Source of the DNA: Prevotella sp.
GTDB lineage: Bacteria; Bacteroidota; Bacteroidia; Bacteroidales; Bacteroidaceae
NCBI GenBank assembly: GCA_017395215.1
Contig: JAFPVW010000059.1
Location: 1 to 32,380, forward strand
Direction: 5' to 3'
Length of the DNA: 32,380 bases
The position numbers and the translations under genes were made by a program. The notes below the pieces were generated by a model that made no database searches, was not told the origin of the DNA, and was given only the letters and a program-made list of their open reading frames with translations. Below, in pieces: positions 22,529 through 30,995 of this stretch. Within the stretch, counting starts at the first letter, position 1. Each line of letters begins with the position of its first letter.

Positions 22529-24091
22529 ATGCCAGATAATAATAGCAACAAAAAAGGCGTGCGACGCACGCCACAACCTGTGGACAACACCTACGGACAC
22601 CTGCAGCCCCAGGCCTTGGAGGTGGAGAAGACCGTCCTCGGTGCCCTGATGATCGACAAGGATGCCTACTCGGTGGTGTGCGAAATCCTACGTCCCGAGA
22701 GCTTCTATGAACCCCGTAACCAGAAGGTGTATGCAGCCATCCGCGACCTGGCGATGGCTGAGAAGCCGGTCGACATCGTCACCGTCACCGACCAGCTGGC
22801 CAAGTCGGGCACGCTCGACGACGTTGGCGGCCCCGTGTATATTGCCGAGCTGTCAGGGCGCGTAGCCTCGTCGGCCAACATCGAGTATCATGCCAGCATC
22901 ATCGCGCAGAAGTTCCTGGCCCGGCAGCTCATACAGTTTGCCAGCGACGTTGAGACGAAGGCCTTCGATGAGACCATCGACGTCGACGAGCTGATGCAGC
23001 ATGCCGAGGGAGCCCTGTTCGAGCTGTCGCAGAAGAACATGAAGAAGGACTACACCCAGATAGACCCCGTCATCAAGAATGCACTTGACGTCATCAACAA
23101 GGCGGCTCAGAACAAGGACGGACTGACGGGTGTGCCCACCGGCTATCATAAGCTCGACGACAAGACCTCGGGCTGGCAGGCCTCTGACCTCGTGATTATT
23201 GCCGGGCGCCCGGCTATGGGCAAGACATCGTTTGCACTGTCGATGGCCAAGAACATTGCCGCCGACTACAAGGTGCCGATGGCCTTCTTCTCGTTGGAAA
23301 TGTCGAACGTGCAGCTGGTGAACCGCCTGATTTCGAACGCTTGTGAGATTGAGGGCAAGAAGATTCTGAACGGACAGCTGCACCCCGACGAGTGGGACCG
23401 GCTGGACAAGCGCGTGAACACGCTGTTGGGAGCTCCGCTCTACATCGACGACACCCCGGGACTCTCGGTGTTTGAGCTGCGCACAAAGGCGCGGCGGCTG
23501 GTGCGCGAGCATGGCGTGAAGATTATCATGATTGACTATCTGCAGCTGATGAATGCCAACGGCATGCGCTTCTCGTCGCGTCAGGAGGAGGTGAGCACCA
23601 TCTCCCGCTCGCTGAAAGGACTGGCCAAGGAGCTCGACATCCCCATCCTGGCACTGAGCCAGCTGAACCGAGGCGTGGAGGCCCGCGAGGGACTGGAGGG
23701 CAAGCGACCCCAGTTGTCAGACCTGCGTGAGTCGGGAGCCATCGAGCAGGATGCCGACATGGTGCTCTTCGTCCACCGTCCCGAGTACTACCATATCTAT
23801 CAGGACGACAACGGGCGCGACCTGCATGGCATGGCGCAGATTATCATTGCCAAGCACCGTAAGGGTGCTACCGGCGACGTGCTGCTGACCTTCCGAGGCG
23901 AGTACACGCGGTTTGAGAATCCCGAGGACTCCGGCTTCAGCAAGAAGTCGTCGCCGAAAAGCGGTGAGGGTGAAATCATCGGGTCGAAGTTAAACAATGT
24001 AGACGGGGGCGATCCCTTCGTCCCTGGACAGAGCGACCCCTTCGACGGCAATCCGATACCCCTGCCGGGCGATGGCCCGCTGCCGTTCTGA
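22529..24091 (+). CDS. dnaB: Replicative DNA helicase DnaB
   Basis: This 520-residue hexameric helicase unwinds DNA ahead of the replication fork. The N-terminal domain (LEVEKTVLGALMIDKDAYSVV, about 30-130) binds primase. The RecA-like C-terminal domain has Walker A GRPAMGKT (226-233), FFSLEMSN, Walker B IIMIDYLQLM (Asp336), LSQLNRGVE and LRESGAIEQDAD. An upstream in-frame open reading crosses the tRNA terminator and is not coding; the ATG at 22529 follows a promoter box. It has no intein and a normal length. It converges on the TPR/trypsin-like gene across a 39-bp repeat-containing gap. Confidence 0.97.
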   Translation: MPDNNSNKKGVRRTPQPVDNTYGHLQPQALEVEKTVLGALMIDKDAYSVVCEILRPESFYEPRNQKVYAAIRDLAMAEKPVDIVTVTDQLAKSGTLDDVGGPVYIAELSGRVASSANIEYHASIIAQKFLARQLIQFASDVETKAFDETIDVDELMQHAEGALFELSQKNMKKDYTQIDPVIKNALDVINKAAQNKDGLTGVPTGYHKLDDKTSGWQASDLVIIAGRPAMGKTSFALSMAKNIAADYKVPMAFFSLEMSNVQLVNRLISNACEIEGKKILNGQLHPDEWDRLDKRVNTLLGAPLYIDDTPGLSVFELRTKARRLVREHGVKIIMIDYLQLMNANGMRFSSRQEEVSTISRSLKGLAKELDIPILALSQLNRGVEAREGLEGKRPQLSDLRESGAIEQDADMVLFVHRPEYYHIYQDDNGRDLHGMAQIIIAKHRKGATGDVLLTFRGEYTRFENPEDSGFSKKSSPKSGEGEIIGSKLNNVDGGDPFVPGQSDPFDGNPIPLPGDGPLPF

Positions 24092-24130
24092 AGTGAAGAG
24101 TGAAGCGCTTCGCTAATGAAAAGTGAAAAG
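24092..24130. repeat. Short repeats and palindrome between convergent dnaB and the TPR protein gene
   Basis: AGTGAAG occurs twice in tandem (24092-24105), followed by a palindrome around GAAGCGCTTC and then GTGAAAA, the same heptamer as at 12713-12740. No T-tract terminator is visible for dnaB. Confidence 0.5.
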
Positions 24131-25798
24131 TTACTTGGAGTACTTTTCAATAAGACCATCAGCCTGCGAGTCGCCCAGCTCGCGGGCTTTTTGCAGGTTC
24201 TTAAGACCGTCGGCTTTCAGACCTTTCTGACACTGGGCAATGCCAAGGAAGAGGTATCCGTCGCTGTGGTCGGGTGCTATCTTGACGCACTCGGTGGCGG
24301 TGGCGATGGCCTCGTCGTGAAGGCCGACGCGCACCTGCAGCGAGGCTTTCTCGGCATAATAAAGGTCGTACTGGGGATTCATCTTGATGGCCTGGTCAAT
24401 GTCGTTGAGGGCCTGCTGGAACAGTCGGCCGCCCACCTCGGCCTGGAAGCGGAGGTAGTAGAAACGGTCGTTGACGGTGGCCATCATGAGCTTCTCGTAT
24501 TCGTTGAGGTCGGTGACGGCCTTGCGGTTCTGGTTGGCATCCATCAGCACCTGGGCACGGGCCAGCAGGTAGGGTGCCGCCTCCTTCAGATAGGGCTGGT
24601 TGAACGTTGACACACAGCTGTCCAAGAGGGCTATCTGGCCGATGGTGTCCTTCAGGGCGGCTTTGCAGCGGGAGGCCTCGTAGAAGAGTTCCGGCGAGCG
24701 CAGTTCGCTGCTGAAGAGCGAGGTGTAGATGTCGGCCGACTCGCCGTACTTCTTCTGGGCGAAGAGGATGGCGGCTTGCTGGTGGCGGTAGATGGCCAGT
24801 GGATTCAGCTTCTCGGCCTCGCGAGCTTCGCTGAGCGCCTTGTCGAGCGACCAGGGCTCGTAGGGCTCCTGGCTCAGATACACCTCCTTCTGGTAGATGA
24901 GCTTCGAGTAGTTGAAGTGGGCTTCGTCCTTCTTGTCGGCCACGCGGATGGCCTGCTCCATGTCGCGTGCAGCGTCGTCGAATTTCTTGTCGACAAGCTC
25001 TGTCTGTGCGCGGTAGGTATAGCCGTCGGGCGAGTTGGGGAAGCGGCTGATGAAGTCGTCAATCAGCTGCAGGTATTGTGCAGAGTCTAAGGAGTTCTGG
25101 CCCATATAGAGTGCGAGCACGGCCTGGTCGGGGTCGGTGGGCAAGTCCTTCTTGATGTTGGTGCTGCGCAGGGTGGCATCGTTGATGCTCAGACCGTTGA
25201 TGCGGAGCGAGTCGGCAAAGCGTGCGCTGACGGCGTAGCTCAGCGAGTCGTCCTGGCGGTAGGGCTGCTGCATGAGTCCGACGACCTCGCCGGCGTCGTT
25301 CATCAGCGGGCAGCTCGTGGCGCCTTCGGGCATGGTCATGGCCACCGTGTAGTAGGCATAGCTGGTGTTGATAGTCTCCGTCTTGCGGACGATGCCGGCG
25401 GGCACCTGTTTCATCTCGCGGTAGGGCAGCAGCCACACCTGAGCGCCCTCAGCAGCATCGGTGGCGGCAATGGTCAGTGGCACGGTCTTCTTGGCCGCTA
25501 CGCGGAACTTTGCCACGTCGTAGGTCTCGTTGGCGCCGAGCATGCAGGCCACAGGCAGCTCCTTGCCCTGGGCATCGATGACGACGGCCGACGAGGCTCC
25601 CTTGAAGGGGCTGAAGCTGCTGACGGCCTCGCCGTCTTCGCCAGTAAAGAATCCGTTCGTACTGCCTATGAGCGTGCCGTCGGCACTGAATGTCTTCAGG
25701 GTAAACACCGACTTGGCGGCTTTCTTCGTCCACGAAGGCTGGCTGCTGGCAGTCGCGGTCAGCAGCACACCTATTATTATAATACAGAGTCGTTTCAT
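24131..25798 (-). CDS. Secreted trypsin-like (apparently inactive) domain plus TPR protein
   Basis: This 555-residue protein has a signal peptide (CIIIIGVLLTATASSQ), a trypsin-like beta-barrel domain (about 25-200) and then several TPR-type repeats (about 240-550, PDGYTYRAQTELVDKKFDDA, HSDGYLFLGIAQCQKGLKA). In the protease domain the Asp (ETYDVAKFRV, Asp94) and the Ser region (GATSCPLMN, Ser162) can be aligned. The stretch expected to hold the catalytic His reads AVSSFSPF with no His. That suggests a pseudoprotease that binds rather than cuts. Its start codon overlaps the recN stop (ATGA), so it is translationally coupled to the replication/repair operon. Role unknown. Confidence 0.75.
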   Translation of the reverse strand: MKRLCIIIIGVLLTATASSQPSWTKKAAKSVFTLKTFSADGTLIGSTNGFFTGEDGEAVSSFSPFKGASSAVVIDAQGKELPVACMLGANETYDVAKFRVAAKKTVPLTIAATDAAEGAQVWLLPYREMKQVPAGIVRKTETINTSYAYYTVAMTMPEGATSCPLMNDAGEVVGLMQQPYRQDDSLSYAVSARFADSLRINGLSINDATLRSTNIKKDLPTDPDQAVLALYMGQNSLDSAQYLQLIDDFISRFPNSPDGYTYRAQTELVDKKFDDAARDMEQAIRVADKKDEAHFNYSKLIYQKEVYLSQEPYEPWSLDKALSEAREAEKLNPLAIYRHQQAAILFAQKKYGESADIYTSLFSSELRSPELFYEASRCKAALKDTIGQIALLDSCVSTFNQPYLKEAAPYLLARAQVLMDANQNRKAVTDLNEYEKLMMATVNDRFYYLRFQAEVGGRLFQQALNDIDQAIKMNPQYDLYYAEKASLQVRVGLHDEAIATATECVKIAPDHSDGYLFLGIAQCQKGLKADGLKNLQKARELGDSQADGLIEKYSK

Positions 25799-27453
25799 TG
25801 TTTCAATAATTCTTTTGCGTGCTCGATGGCGGCGGCAGTAACGTCGCTGCCGCTGAGCATCTGGGCTATCTCGGTGACGCGCTGGTCGTGACTGAGTTCA
25901 GTCATTGTACTGATGGTGCCGTCGGCGCTCTCGGTCTTCGTCACCTTGTAGTGGCTTGTGCCGAGGGCGGCAATCTGCGGCAGGTGGGTGATGCTGATGA
26001 CCTGGCGGTCGGCCAGTCCCATCTCCTGCATCATGCGGGCCATCTGTTCGGCCACGCGACCGCTGACGCCGGTATCTATCTCGTCGAAGATGATGGTAGG
26101 CAGCTTGACGGCGCCGCTGATCATGGCTTTCAGCGAGAGCATGACGCGGGCCACCTCGCCGCCCGAGGCCACCTGAGCGACGGGCTGGAGTGGGGTAGAG
26201 GTGTTGGCCGAGAAGAGGAACTGCACCTCGTCCTGTCCGCTGCGGCCAAGCTCCGCCTGAGCAATGTTGATGGCGAAGCGCACGTTGGGCATGCCTAAAG
26301 GCACGAGGCGCTCCTGCATCTCGCGCTCAATCTGGCGGGCTGCCTTGGTGCGCAGCTTGGTCAGGGTGTCGGCCTGCTTCTGGCAGCCGTCCTTCAGCTG
26401 CTGGCATTGGGCCTTCAGCTCGTCCAGTGCGTCGTCGCTGTTCTCGATGGCCGAGAGCTTCAGCCGCAGCTCTTCCTGCAGTGCGAGCAGGCCGGCAATG
26501 GTGTCGGTGTGGTATTTCTTCTGCAGGTCGTAGATGCGGTCGAGGCGGGCGTTGACGGCGTCGAGCTCCGACGGTTCGAAGTCGATGCTGTCAAGATGGC
26601 TGTTCACCTCCTGTGCTACGTCCTTCAGCTCGATGTACGTAGAGTCCATGCGCGTGGCCAGTTCGGCGGCAGCAGGAAACACGTTGCCGATTCCCTTCAG
26701 GGCGCTCATGGCGCTGCGCAGCAGCTGTACGGCTCCCGTCTCGTCGCCCGACAGCGCGTTATCGGCCTCGTAGAGAGCGCCCTTGATGTCCTCAGCGTGA
26801 GTCATCGTCTCGCTCTTCTGCTCCAGCTCCTCCTGTTCGCCGTCTGTGAGGCGTGCTTCGCTGAGCTCGTTGTATTGGAATTTCAGGAAGTCAGCGTTCT
26901 GTCGGTTCTGCTCGATGTCGTTCTCTAACTGCTCCAGCTGCCGGCACGCCTTGTTGTAGGCGTCGTACGCCTCCCTGTAGTCTTTCACGTGCTGGTCGTC
27001 GGCGGCAATGATGTCGACCACCGACAGCTGGAAGTCCTGCTGGCGGAGCAGCAGGTTCTTGTGCTGCGAGTGTATGTCGACCAGCTGTTCGCCCAGTTCC
27101 TTGAGCGTCTGCAGTGCGACGGGCGTGTCGTTGATGAAGGCTCGGCTCTTGCCGGCGGCGGTCAGCTCGCGGCGGACGATGGTGTCGTTGGCGTCGTACT
27201 CGATATCGTTGTCGCTGAAGAAGGGCTCCATGCTGTAGCGCGACAGGTCGAAGTGGGCCTCGATGACGCACTTGTCGGCTCCCTGCTTCAGCGCCTTCGA
27301 GTCGGCGCGCTGTCCCAGGAGCAGTCCTATGGCTCCGAGTATGATGCTCTTGCCCGCACCCGTCTCGCCGGTAATCACGGAGAATCCGGGGTGCAGTTGG
27401 ATATCGAGCTTGTCAATGAGTGTGAAGTTCCTGATGTATAGCTGTCTGAGCAT
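25795..27453 (-). CDS. recN: DNA repair protein RecN
   Basis: This 552-residue SMC-like ATPase acts in double-strand break repair. Walker A GETGAGKS is at 29-36. A long coiled coil occupies the middle (about 150-380), and the ABC signature ASGGEVARVMLSLKAM and Walker B IIFDEIDTGVSG lie near the C-terminus. An in-frame reading starts nine codons earlier, but MLRQLYIRNFTLIDKL at 27453 is the normal RecN start. It lies 5 bp after the DUF4835 gene and its stop overlaps the next start (ATGA). Confidence 0.96.
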   Translation of the reverse strand: MLRQLYIRNFTLIDKLDIQLHPGFSVITGETGAGKSIILGAIGLLLGQRADSKALKQGADKCVIEAHFDLSRYSMEPFFSDNDIEYDANDTIVRRELTAAGKSRAFINDTPVALQTLKELGEQLVDIHSQHKNLLLRQQDFQLSVVDIIAADDQHVKDYREAYDAYNKACRQLEQLENDIEQNRQNADFLKFQYNELSEARLTDGEQEELEQKSETMTHAEDIKGALYEADNALSGDETGAVQLLRSAMSALKGIGNVFPAAAELATRMDSTYIELKDVAQEVNSHLDSIDFEPSELDAVNARLDRIYDLQKKYHTDTIAGLLALQEELRLKLSAIENSDDALDELKAQCQQLKDGCQKQADTLTKLRTKAARQIEREMQERLVPLGMPNVRFAINIAQAELGRSGQDEVQFLFSANTSTPLQPVAQVASGGEVARVMLSLKAMISGAVKLPTIIFDEIDTGVSGRVAEQMARMMQEMGLADRQVISITHLPQIAALGTSHYKVTKTESADGTISTMTELSHDQRVTEIAQMLSGSDVTAAAIEHAKELLKQ

Positions 27454-27458
27454 AATCT

Positions 27459-28364
27459 CTATTGCTTGATTTTCTCCCACGAATTGTTCTGGGAGGCATT
27501 GATGGAGAACAGGATGTCGTAGACTGACTCCTTCTCCTTCTGCGTGCCCTTGCCTTTATAGATGTTGGCCAGCTCCTCTTTCTTGTAGTCGGTCCAAATC
27601 TGGGGCAGCAGACTGAGCGGCTTGTCCTCGTGGGCTTTCTTCAGGCCGTTCTCAATGGCGGTAGTCACCTCGGTGCGGCCTCGCTCAACGTTGTTGGCCA
27701 TCTCGTCGAGTCCCTTACGGTAGTAGTCGTACTGCAGCTGCCGGAAGGGCTTCATGGCCTCGTCCAGATAGTCGTTGATGATGGCGAAGCGGTTGCGTGA
27801 GTCCTCGAACGACTTCCAGCCCGGAAAGCCCAGGTCCTGGGCGTTGTTCACCAGATACATGCAGCGCTGCAGCACGTCGGTGCCGCCTAAGGGCGAGAAC
27901 GTGTCGAGGTTGATGCCGATGATGAGGTAGGCGTAGTAGGCGAAGAGGGCCGTCAGCTGGTTGTCAACCGTCTCGTCGTTGAAGTTCAGCTGGTCAAACT
28001 GTGCGAAGGTGAACTGGAAGCTCTTGTCGGTATTGTTGTAGATGGTTGTGGTGTAGGCCGAGTTGAAGACGGGGCGGTTGGCCTGTATGGTGGCCGTACA
28101 CTCGAAGCGGTTCTCGGCCTGCACGTACTTGTCGACGGTGATGTTGAAGTTGCACGTGATGCGCTCGTTCTTCTGGAACTGCAGGGCGGTCCACTGGCGC
28201 TCGTTGACAAACTGCTCGAGCGTCTGCTTCAGGTTGTCGAACACCGATGCATCGGTGCCCTGCACCTTCGAGTGGTTGATATTAATCTTTGCTTCCAACT
28301 CCTGACAGTGAACGTCGAGAGCCGGAAGCAGCAGAAGGGCAACAGCTATGAGCAGTCTGGTCAT
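27459..28364 (-). CDS. DUF4835 family secreted protein
   Basis: This 301-residue exported protein has a signal peptide (LLIAVALLLLPALDVHCQ). LEAKININHSKVQGTD, FVNERQWTALQF, ECTATIQANRPVFNSAYTTT and LDTFSPLGGTDVLQRC are recognisable for the Bacteroidetes family DUF4835. I recall that some databases call this family PorD and link it to type IX secretion; that label is not certain. Its start overlaps the exonuclease stop (ATGA) and recN begins 5 bp after it. A type IX-type sorting tail does occur elsewhere in the window. Confidence 0.85.
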   Translation of the reverse strand: MTRLLIAVALLLLPALDVHCQELEAKININHSKVQGTDASVFDNLKQTLEQFVNERQWTALQFQKNERITCNFNITVDKYVQAENRFECTATIQANRPVFNSAYTTTIYNNTDKSFQFTFAQFDQLNFNDETVDNQLTALFAYYAYLIIGINLDTFSPLGGTDVLQRCMYLVNNAQDLGFPGWKSFEDSRNRFAIINDYLDEAMKPFRQLQYDYYRKGLDEMANNVERGRTEVTTAIENGLKKAHEDKPLSLLPQIWTDYKKEELANIYKGKGTQKEKESVYDILFSINASQNNSWEKIKQ

Positions 28365-29179
28365 TTGTTCAAAGTAGCTTCACGCAGGCGGATGCGCGTC
28401 AGCACCTGCTTGGTGTTGTAGGTGAAGTCGCCGCCCAGAATCCAACCGTAGTAGCCTGGGTCGAAGCGCAGCACGTCGGCTACGGGCTTGCCCTTGTGCT
28501 TGCCGAAGTTGAACACCTCGGTGCGCACGCCGTTGACCTCCTGCCAGATGATGCGCCCGGCGAAGTCGACGTTGTCGTTCACCTTCGAGAACTCTGCGAG
28601 CTTGTCCATATCGTTCTCGAGCACCTTCTCCGGGTCTTCGTTGGCACCGGGGGCATACTTGTCGAGCTCGCCCATGAGCACGCGGTAGGTGGCCTCGGTG
28701 TCTTGGTCGGCGCGGTGGGCCTCGAAGTCGTCCTCCATCTTGCGGCCGCAGTAGAACTTGTAGGCAGCGGCCAGGTTGCGGCGCTCCATCTTGTGGAAGA
28801 TGGTCTGTGCGTCGATGAGGCGGCACTTCGTGAAGTCGAAGTCGATGCCGGCACGCAGGAATTCCTCTGCCAGCAGGGGCACGTCGAAGTGGTTGGAATT
28901 GAAGCCGGCAATGTCGCTGCCCGTGAACACCTCGCAGAGCTTGGTGCTCAGTTGCTTGAATGTCGGCTTGTCCTTGACGTCATCGTCAGAGATGCCCGTC
29001 AGTTGCGTGATGATGGGCTCGATGGACCGTTCGGGATTGATAATCTCGTCGCCTCGTTCCTCGCGGCCATCGGGGTACACCTTAATATATGATAGCTGTA
29101 TGACCCGGTCTTTCACCAAGTCGAGTCCGGTGGTCTCCAGGTCGAAGATGACCAGCGGCTTCGTCAAATTCAGTTTCAT
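28361..29179 (-). CDS. DEDDh 3'-5' exonuclease (DnaQ-like)
   Basis: This 272-residue exonuclease has ExoI FDLETTGLD (Asp13, Glu15), ExoII GFNSNHFDVPLL (Asp99) and ExoIII HRADQD (His155, Asp160), so the active site is complete. A C-terminal extension (FNFGKHKGKPVADVLRFDPGY) is a DUF3820-like module that often accompanies this family. It follows dnaN, so proofreading or repair together with the sliding clamp is plausible. The ribosome-loading region is a tandem-repeat tract. The stop overlaps the DUF4835 start. Confidence 0.9.
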   Translation of the reverse strand: MKLNLTKPLVIFDLETTGLDLVKDRVIQLSYIKVYPDGREERGDEIINPERSIEPIITQLTGISDDDVKDKPTFKQLSTKLCEVFTGSDIAGFNSNHFDVPLLAEEFLRAGIDFDFTKCRLIDAQTIFHKMERRNLAAAYKFYCGRKMEDDFEAHRADQDTEATYRVLMGELDKYAPGANEDPEKVLENDMDKLAEFSKVNDNVDFAGRIIWQEVNGVRTEVFNFGKHKGKPVADVLRFDPGYYGWILGGDFTYNTKQVLTRIRLREATLNK

Positions 29180-29194
29180 TCTTTTTCTTTCTTC

Positions 29195-29299
29195 TTACTA
29201 CTCAACTCCTTACTACTCAACTCCTCATCTCCTCAACTCCTCATCTCCTCATCTCCTCATCTCCTCATCTCCTCAACTCCTCATCTCCTCATCTCCTCA
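29195..29299. repeat. Tandem-repeat tract between dnaN and the exonuclease gene
   Basis: Two perfect 15-bp units (TTACTACTCAACTCC, 29195-29224) are followed by nine 8-bp units TCATCTCC or TCAACTCC (29225-29296). The next triplet, TCA, is the dnaN stop codon read on the minus strand. Read on the coding strand the unit is GGAGATGA, which offers repeated purine-rich and start/stop-like triplets directly upstream of the exonuclease ATG. CATCTCCTCA also ends the window, just before the last gene's start. Confidence 0.9.
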
Positions 29300-30421
29300 A
29301 TCATTAATCAGCATCGGCATCATCAGCATGAGCACATCCTGACCGTCGGGCTGCTCAGAGGGCAGAACCAGGCCGGCGCGGCTGGGGTCGGCCAGCTGGA
29401 TGATTACCTCTGGACAGTCGAAGTTGCCAAGAACCTCGATGAACGAAGAACCCTTGAAGCCGATGCTCATGGGCTGGCCGTTGTAGTCGCACGTCATGCG
29501 CTCGGTAGCCGTCTTCGAGAAGTCGTAGTCCTCGGCATCAAGCTGCAGGGTGCTGCCCTCGACGTGGAATCGGATGAGGTTGCTTGACTCGTTGGCAAAC
29601 GGCTGAACGCGGCGTAGGGCGGCCAGCAGGCCGTTGCGGTCGGCGCGCAGCTCGTTGGGGTTGTTCTGCGGAATGACCGAGTTGTAGTTGGGGTAGCGGC
29701 CCTCGATGAGGCGGCACTGGATGATGCCGTCGCCGTAGTTGATCTCGGCATTGCGCTCGTCGAAGCGGATGACGACGTCGCCGCCGTCCTTACCCAGCAG
29801 GTTCTTCAGCAGGCCGGCGGGCTTCTTGGGCAGTATGAATGCTGCGGGCTGTTCGCTCTTGATGGTGTAGATCTTGTTGCGCACCAGCTTGTGGCCGTCG
29901 GAAGCCACTACGGCGAGGCAGTCGGGCGTCAGGTCGAAGTAGATACCGTTCATCACGGGGCGCAGTTCGTCCTGCGCTGTTGCGAAGATGCTGCGGTTGA
30001 TATTCTCGCTGAGCAGCTGGTTGCTGATAACGATGGTGGTGGCACCGTCGCTCACCGTCTGGGCTATGGGGTATTCGTCGGCACTTTCAATGGGGAGTGA
30101 GAACAGACCGTTCTGATAACTGATCTTGGCAATGTTCGTCTGAAAGTCGACGTCGAGGGTAATGGGCTGTTCGGAGAAGCCCTTCACAGCTTCCAGGAGG
30201 TTATGGCTCCCGATGGCGAAGCGGCCGTCGCCGTCGCTCTCGGCAAGCTCCACGCTGGTATGCATCGTGTTTTCACTGTCGGAGGCTGTCAGACTCAAGG
30301 TCTGCCCCTTAACGTCGAAGACGAAGTCGCCGAGAATGGGCAGGGCGTTCTTACTGTTGATTACTCTTGAGAGTGCGACGAGCTTTGAGCTCAGTGCTGT
30401 GCTTGATAGTGTAAATCTCAT
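29297..30421 (-). CDS. dnaN: DNA polymerase III beta subunit (sliding clamp)
   Basis: This 374-residue, three-domain clamp has MRFTLSSTALSSKLVALSRVINSK at the start, VASDGHKLVR in the second domain and LVLPSEQPDGQDVLMLMMPM at the C-terminus. It tethers the replicative polymerase to DNA. It heads a five-gene minus-strand run (clamp, exonuclease, DUF4835, recN, TPR protein). A -7 box lies 40 bp upstream. Its stop codon lies inside a tandem-repeat pattern, but the length and C-terminal motif are normal. Confidence 0.97.
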   Translation of the reverse strand: MRFTLSSTALSSKLVALSRVINSKNALPILGDFVFDVKGQTLSLTASDSENTMHTSVELAESDGDGRFAIGSHNLLEAVKGFSEQPITLDVDFQTNIAKISYQNGLFSLPIESADEYPIAQTVSDGATTIVISNQLLSENINRSIFATAQDELRPVMNGIYFDLTPDCLAVVASDGHKLVRNKIYTIKSEQPAAFILPKKPAGLLKNLLGKDGGDVVIRFDERNAEINYGDGIIQCRLIEGRYPNYNSVIPQNNPNELRADRNGLLAALRRVQPFANESSNLIRFHVEGSTLQLDAEDYDFSKTATERMTCDYNGQPMSIGFKGSSFIEVLGNFDCPEVIIQLADPSRAGLVLPSEQPDGQDVLMLMMPMLIND

Positions 30422-30460
30422 AATGTATGTTTGTTTTTAGTTTTCTTCCAAAATGGACTA

Positions 30461-30468
30461 CAAAGATA
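30461..30468 (-). promoter_or_regulatory. -7 box TATCTTTG for dnaN
   Basis: TATCTTTG on the minus strand lies 40 bp before the dnaN ATG. The upstream box is a T run rather than TTTG. It is divergent from the DUF3127 promoter in a 160-bp gap. Confidence 0.6.
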
Positions 30469-30530
30469 CGAATTTTTGTGTGATTAGAAAAATTTATACC
30501 TAAAAATTATGTCTTTCAAACAATTTTTTG

Positions 30531-30538
30531 TACTTTCG
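30531..30538 (+). promoter_or_regulatory. -7 box TACTTTCG for the DUF3127 gene
   Basis: TACTTTCG is a one-base variant of TAnnTTTG, about 44 bp before the ATG at 30582. It lies inside the longer in-frame reading from 30528 and so favours the later start. Confidence 0.5.
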
Positions 30539-30581
30539 CAGGCGCAAATCGCTTAAATCAATTTTAAAACATTATATTTAT

Positions 30582-30995
30582 ATGGATTTAACAGGTAGAA
30601 TTATTGCTGTATTACCAGCACAAAGTGGCGTCTCCGCACGCACAGGTAGCTCATGGATGTCGCAGGACTATGTCATCGAAGTCCCAGGTCAGTATCCCAA
30701 GCGCTGCGTCTTCCGTCTCTTCGGCGAAGACCGCATCAAGCAGTTTAACATTCAGATGAACGAGGATGTCACCGTGCAGTTCGACATCGATGCCCACGAG
30801 TATCAGGGACGCTGGTACAACGACATCCGCGCCTTCAACATCATCCGCGGCCAGGTGCCCCCTGCCGTTGCTCCTGATGGTGGTGCTGCTCCGTTCCCGC
30901 CGCAGCAGGCTGCACCGGCTCCTGCCGCCGCCGCTCCGTTCCCGCCAGCACAGGAACCTGCCGCTGAAGGCTCGACCGACGACCTGCCATTCTAA
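30582..30995 (+). CDS. DUF3127 family protein
   Basis: This is a 137-residue protein. The N-terminal about 90 residues (MDLTGRIIAVLPAQSGVSAR, DYVIEVPGQYPKRCVFRLFG, HEYQGRWYNDIRAFNI) match DUF3127, an OB-fold-like Bacteroidetes family. The C-terminal tail is rich in Pro and Ala and ends in the acidic DDLPF. That tail resembles the tip of single-strand binding proteins and might bind partners in a similar way, but the core is not SSB. It is divergent from dnaN and ends by overlapping the stop of the convergent ferredoxin gene. Role unknown. Confidence 0.85.
   Translation: MDLTGRIIAVLPAQSGVSARTGSSWMSQDYVIEVPGQYPKRCVFRLFGEDRIKQFNIQMNEDVTVQFDIDAHEYQGRWYNDIRAFNIIRGQVPPAVAPDGGAAPFPPQQAAPAPAAAAPFPPAQEPAAEGSTDDLPF

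Noticed and set aside
29195-29299. CRISPR array
   Set aside because: The units are 8 or 15 bp, contiguous and without spacers. It is a simple tandem repeat.
30582-30995. Single-strand DNA-binding protein (Ssb), because of the acidic DDLPF tail
   Set aside because: The core matches DUF3127 rather than Ssb; only the C-terminal tip is similar.
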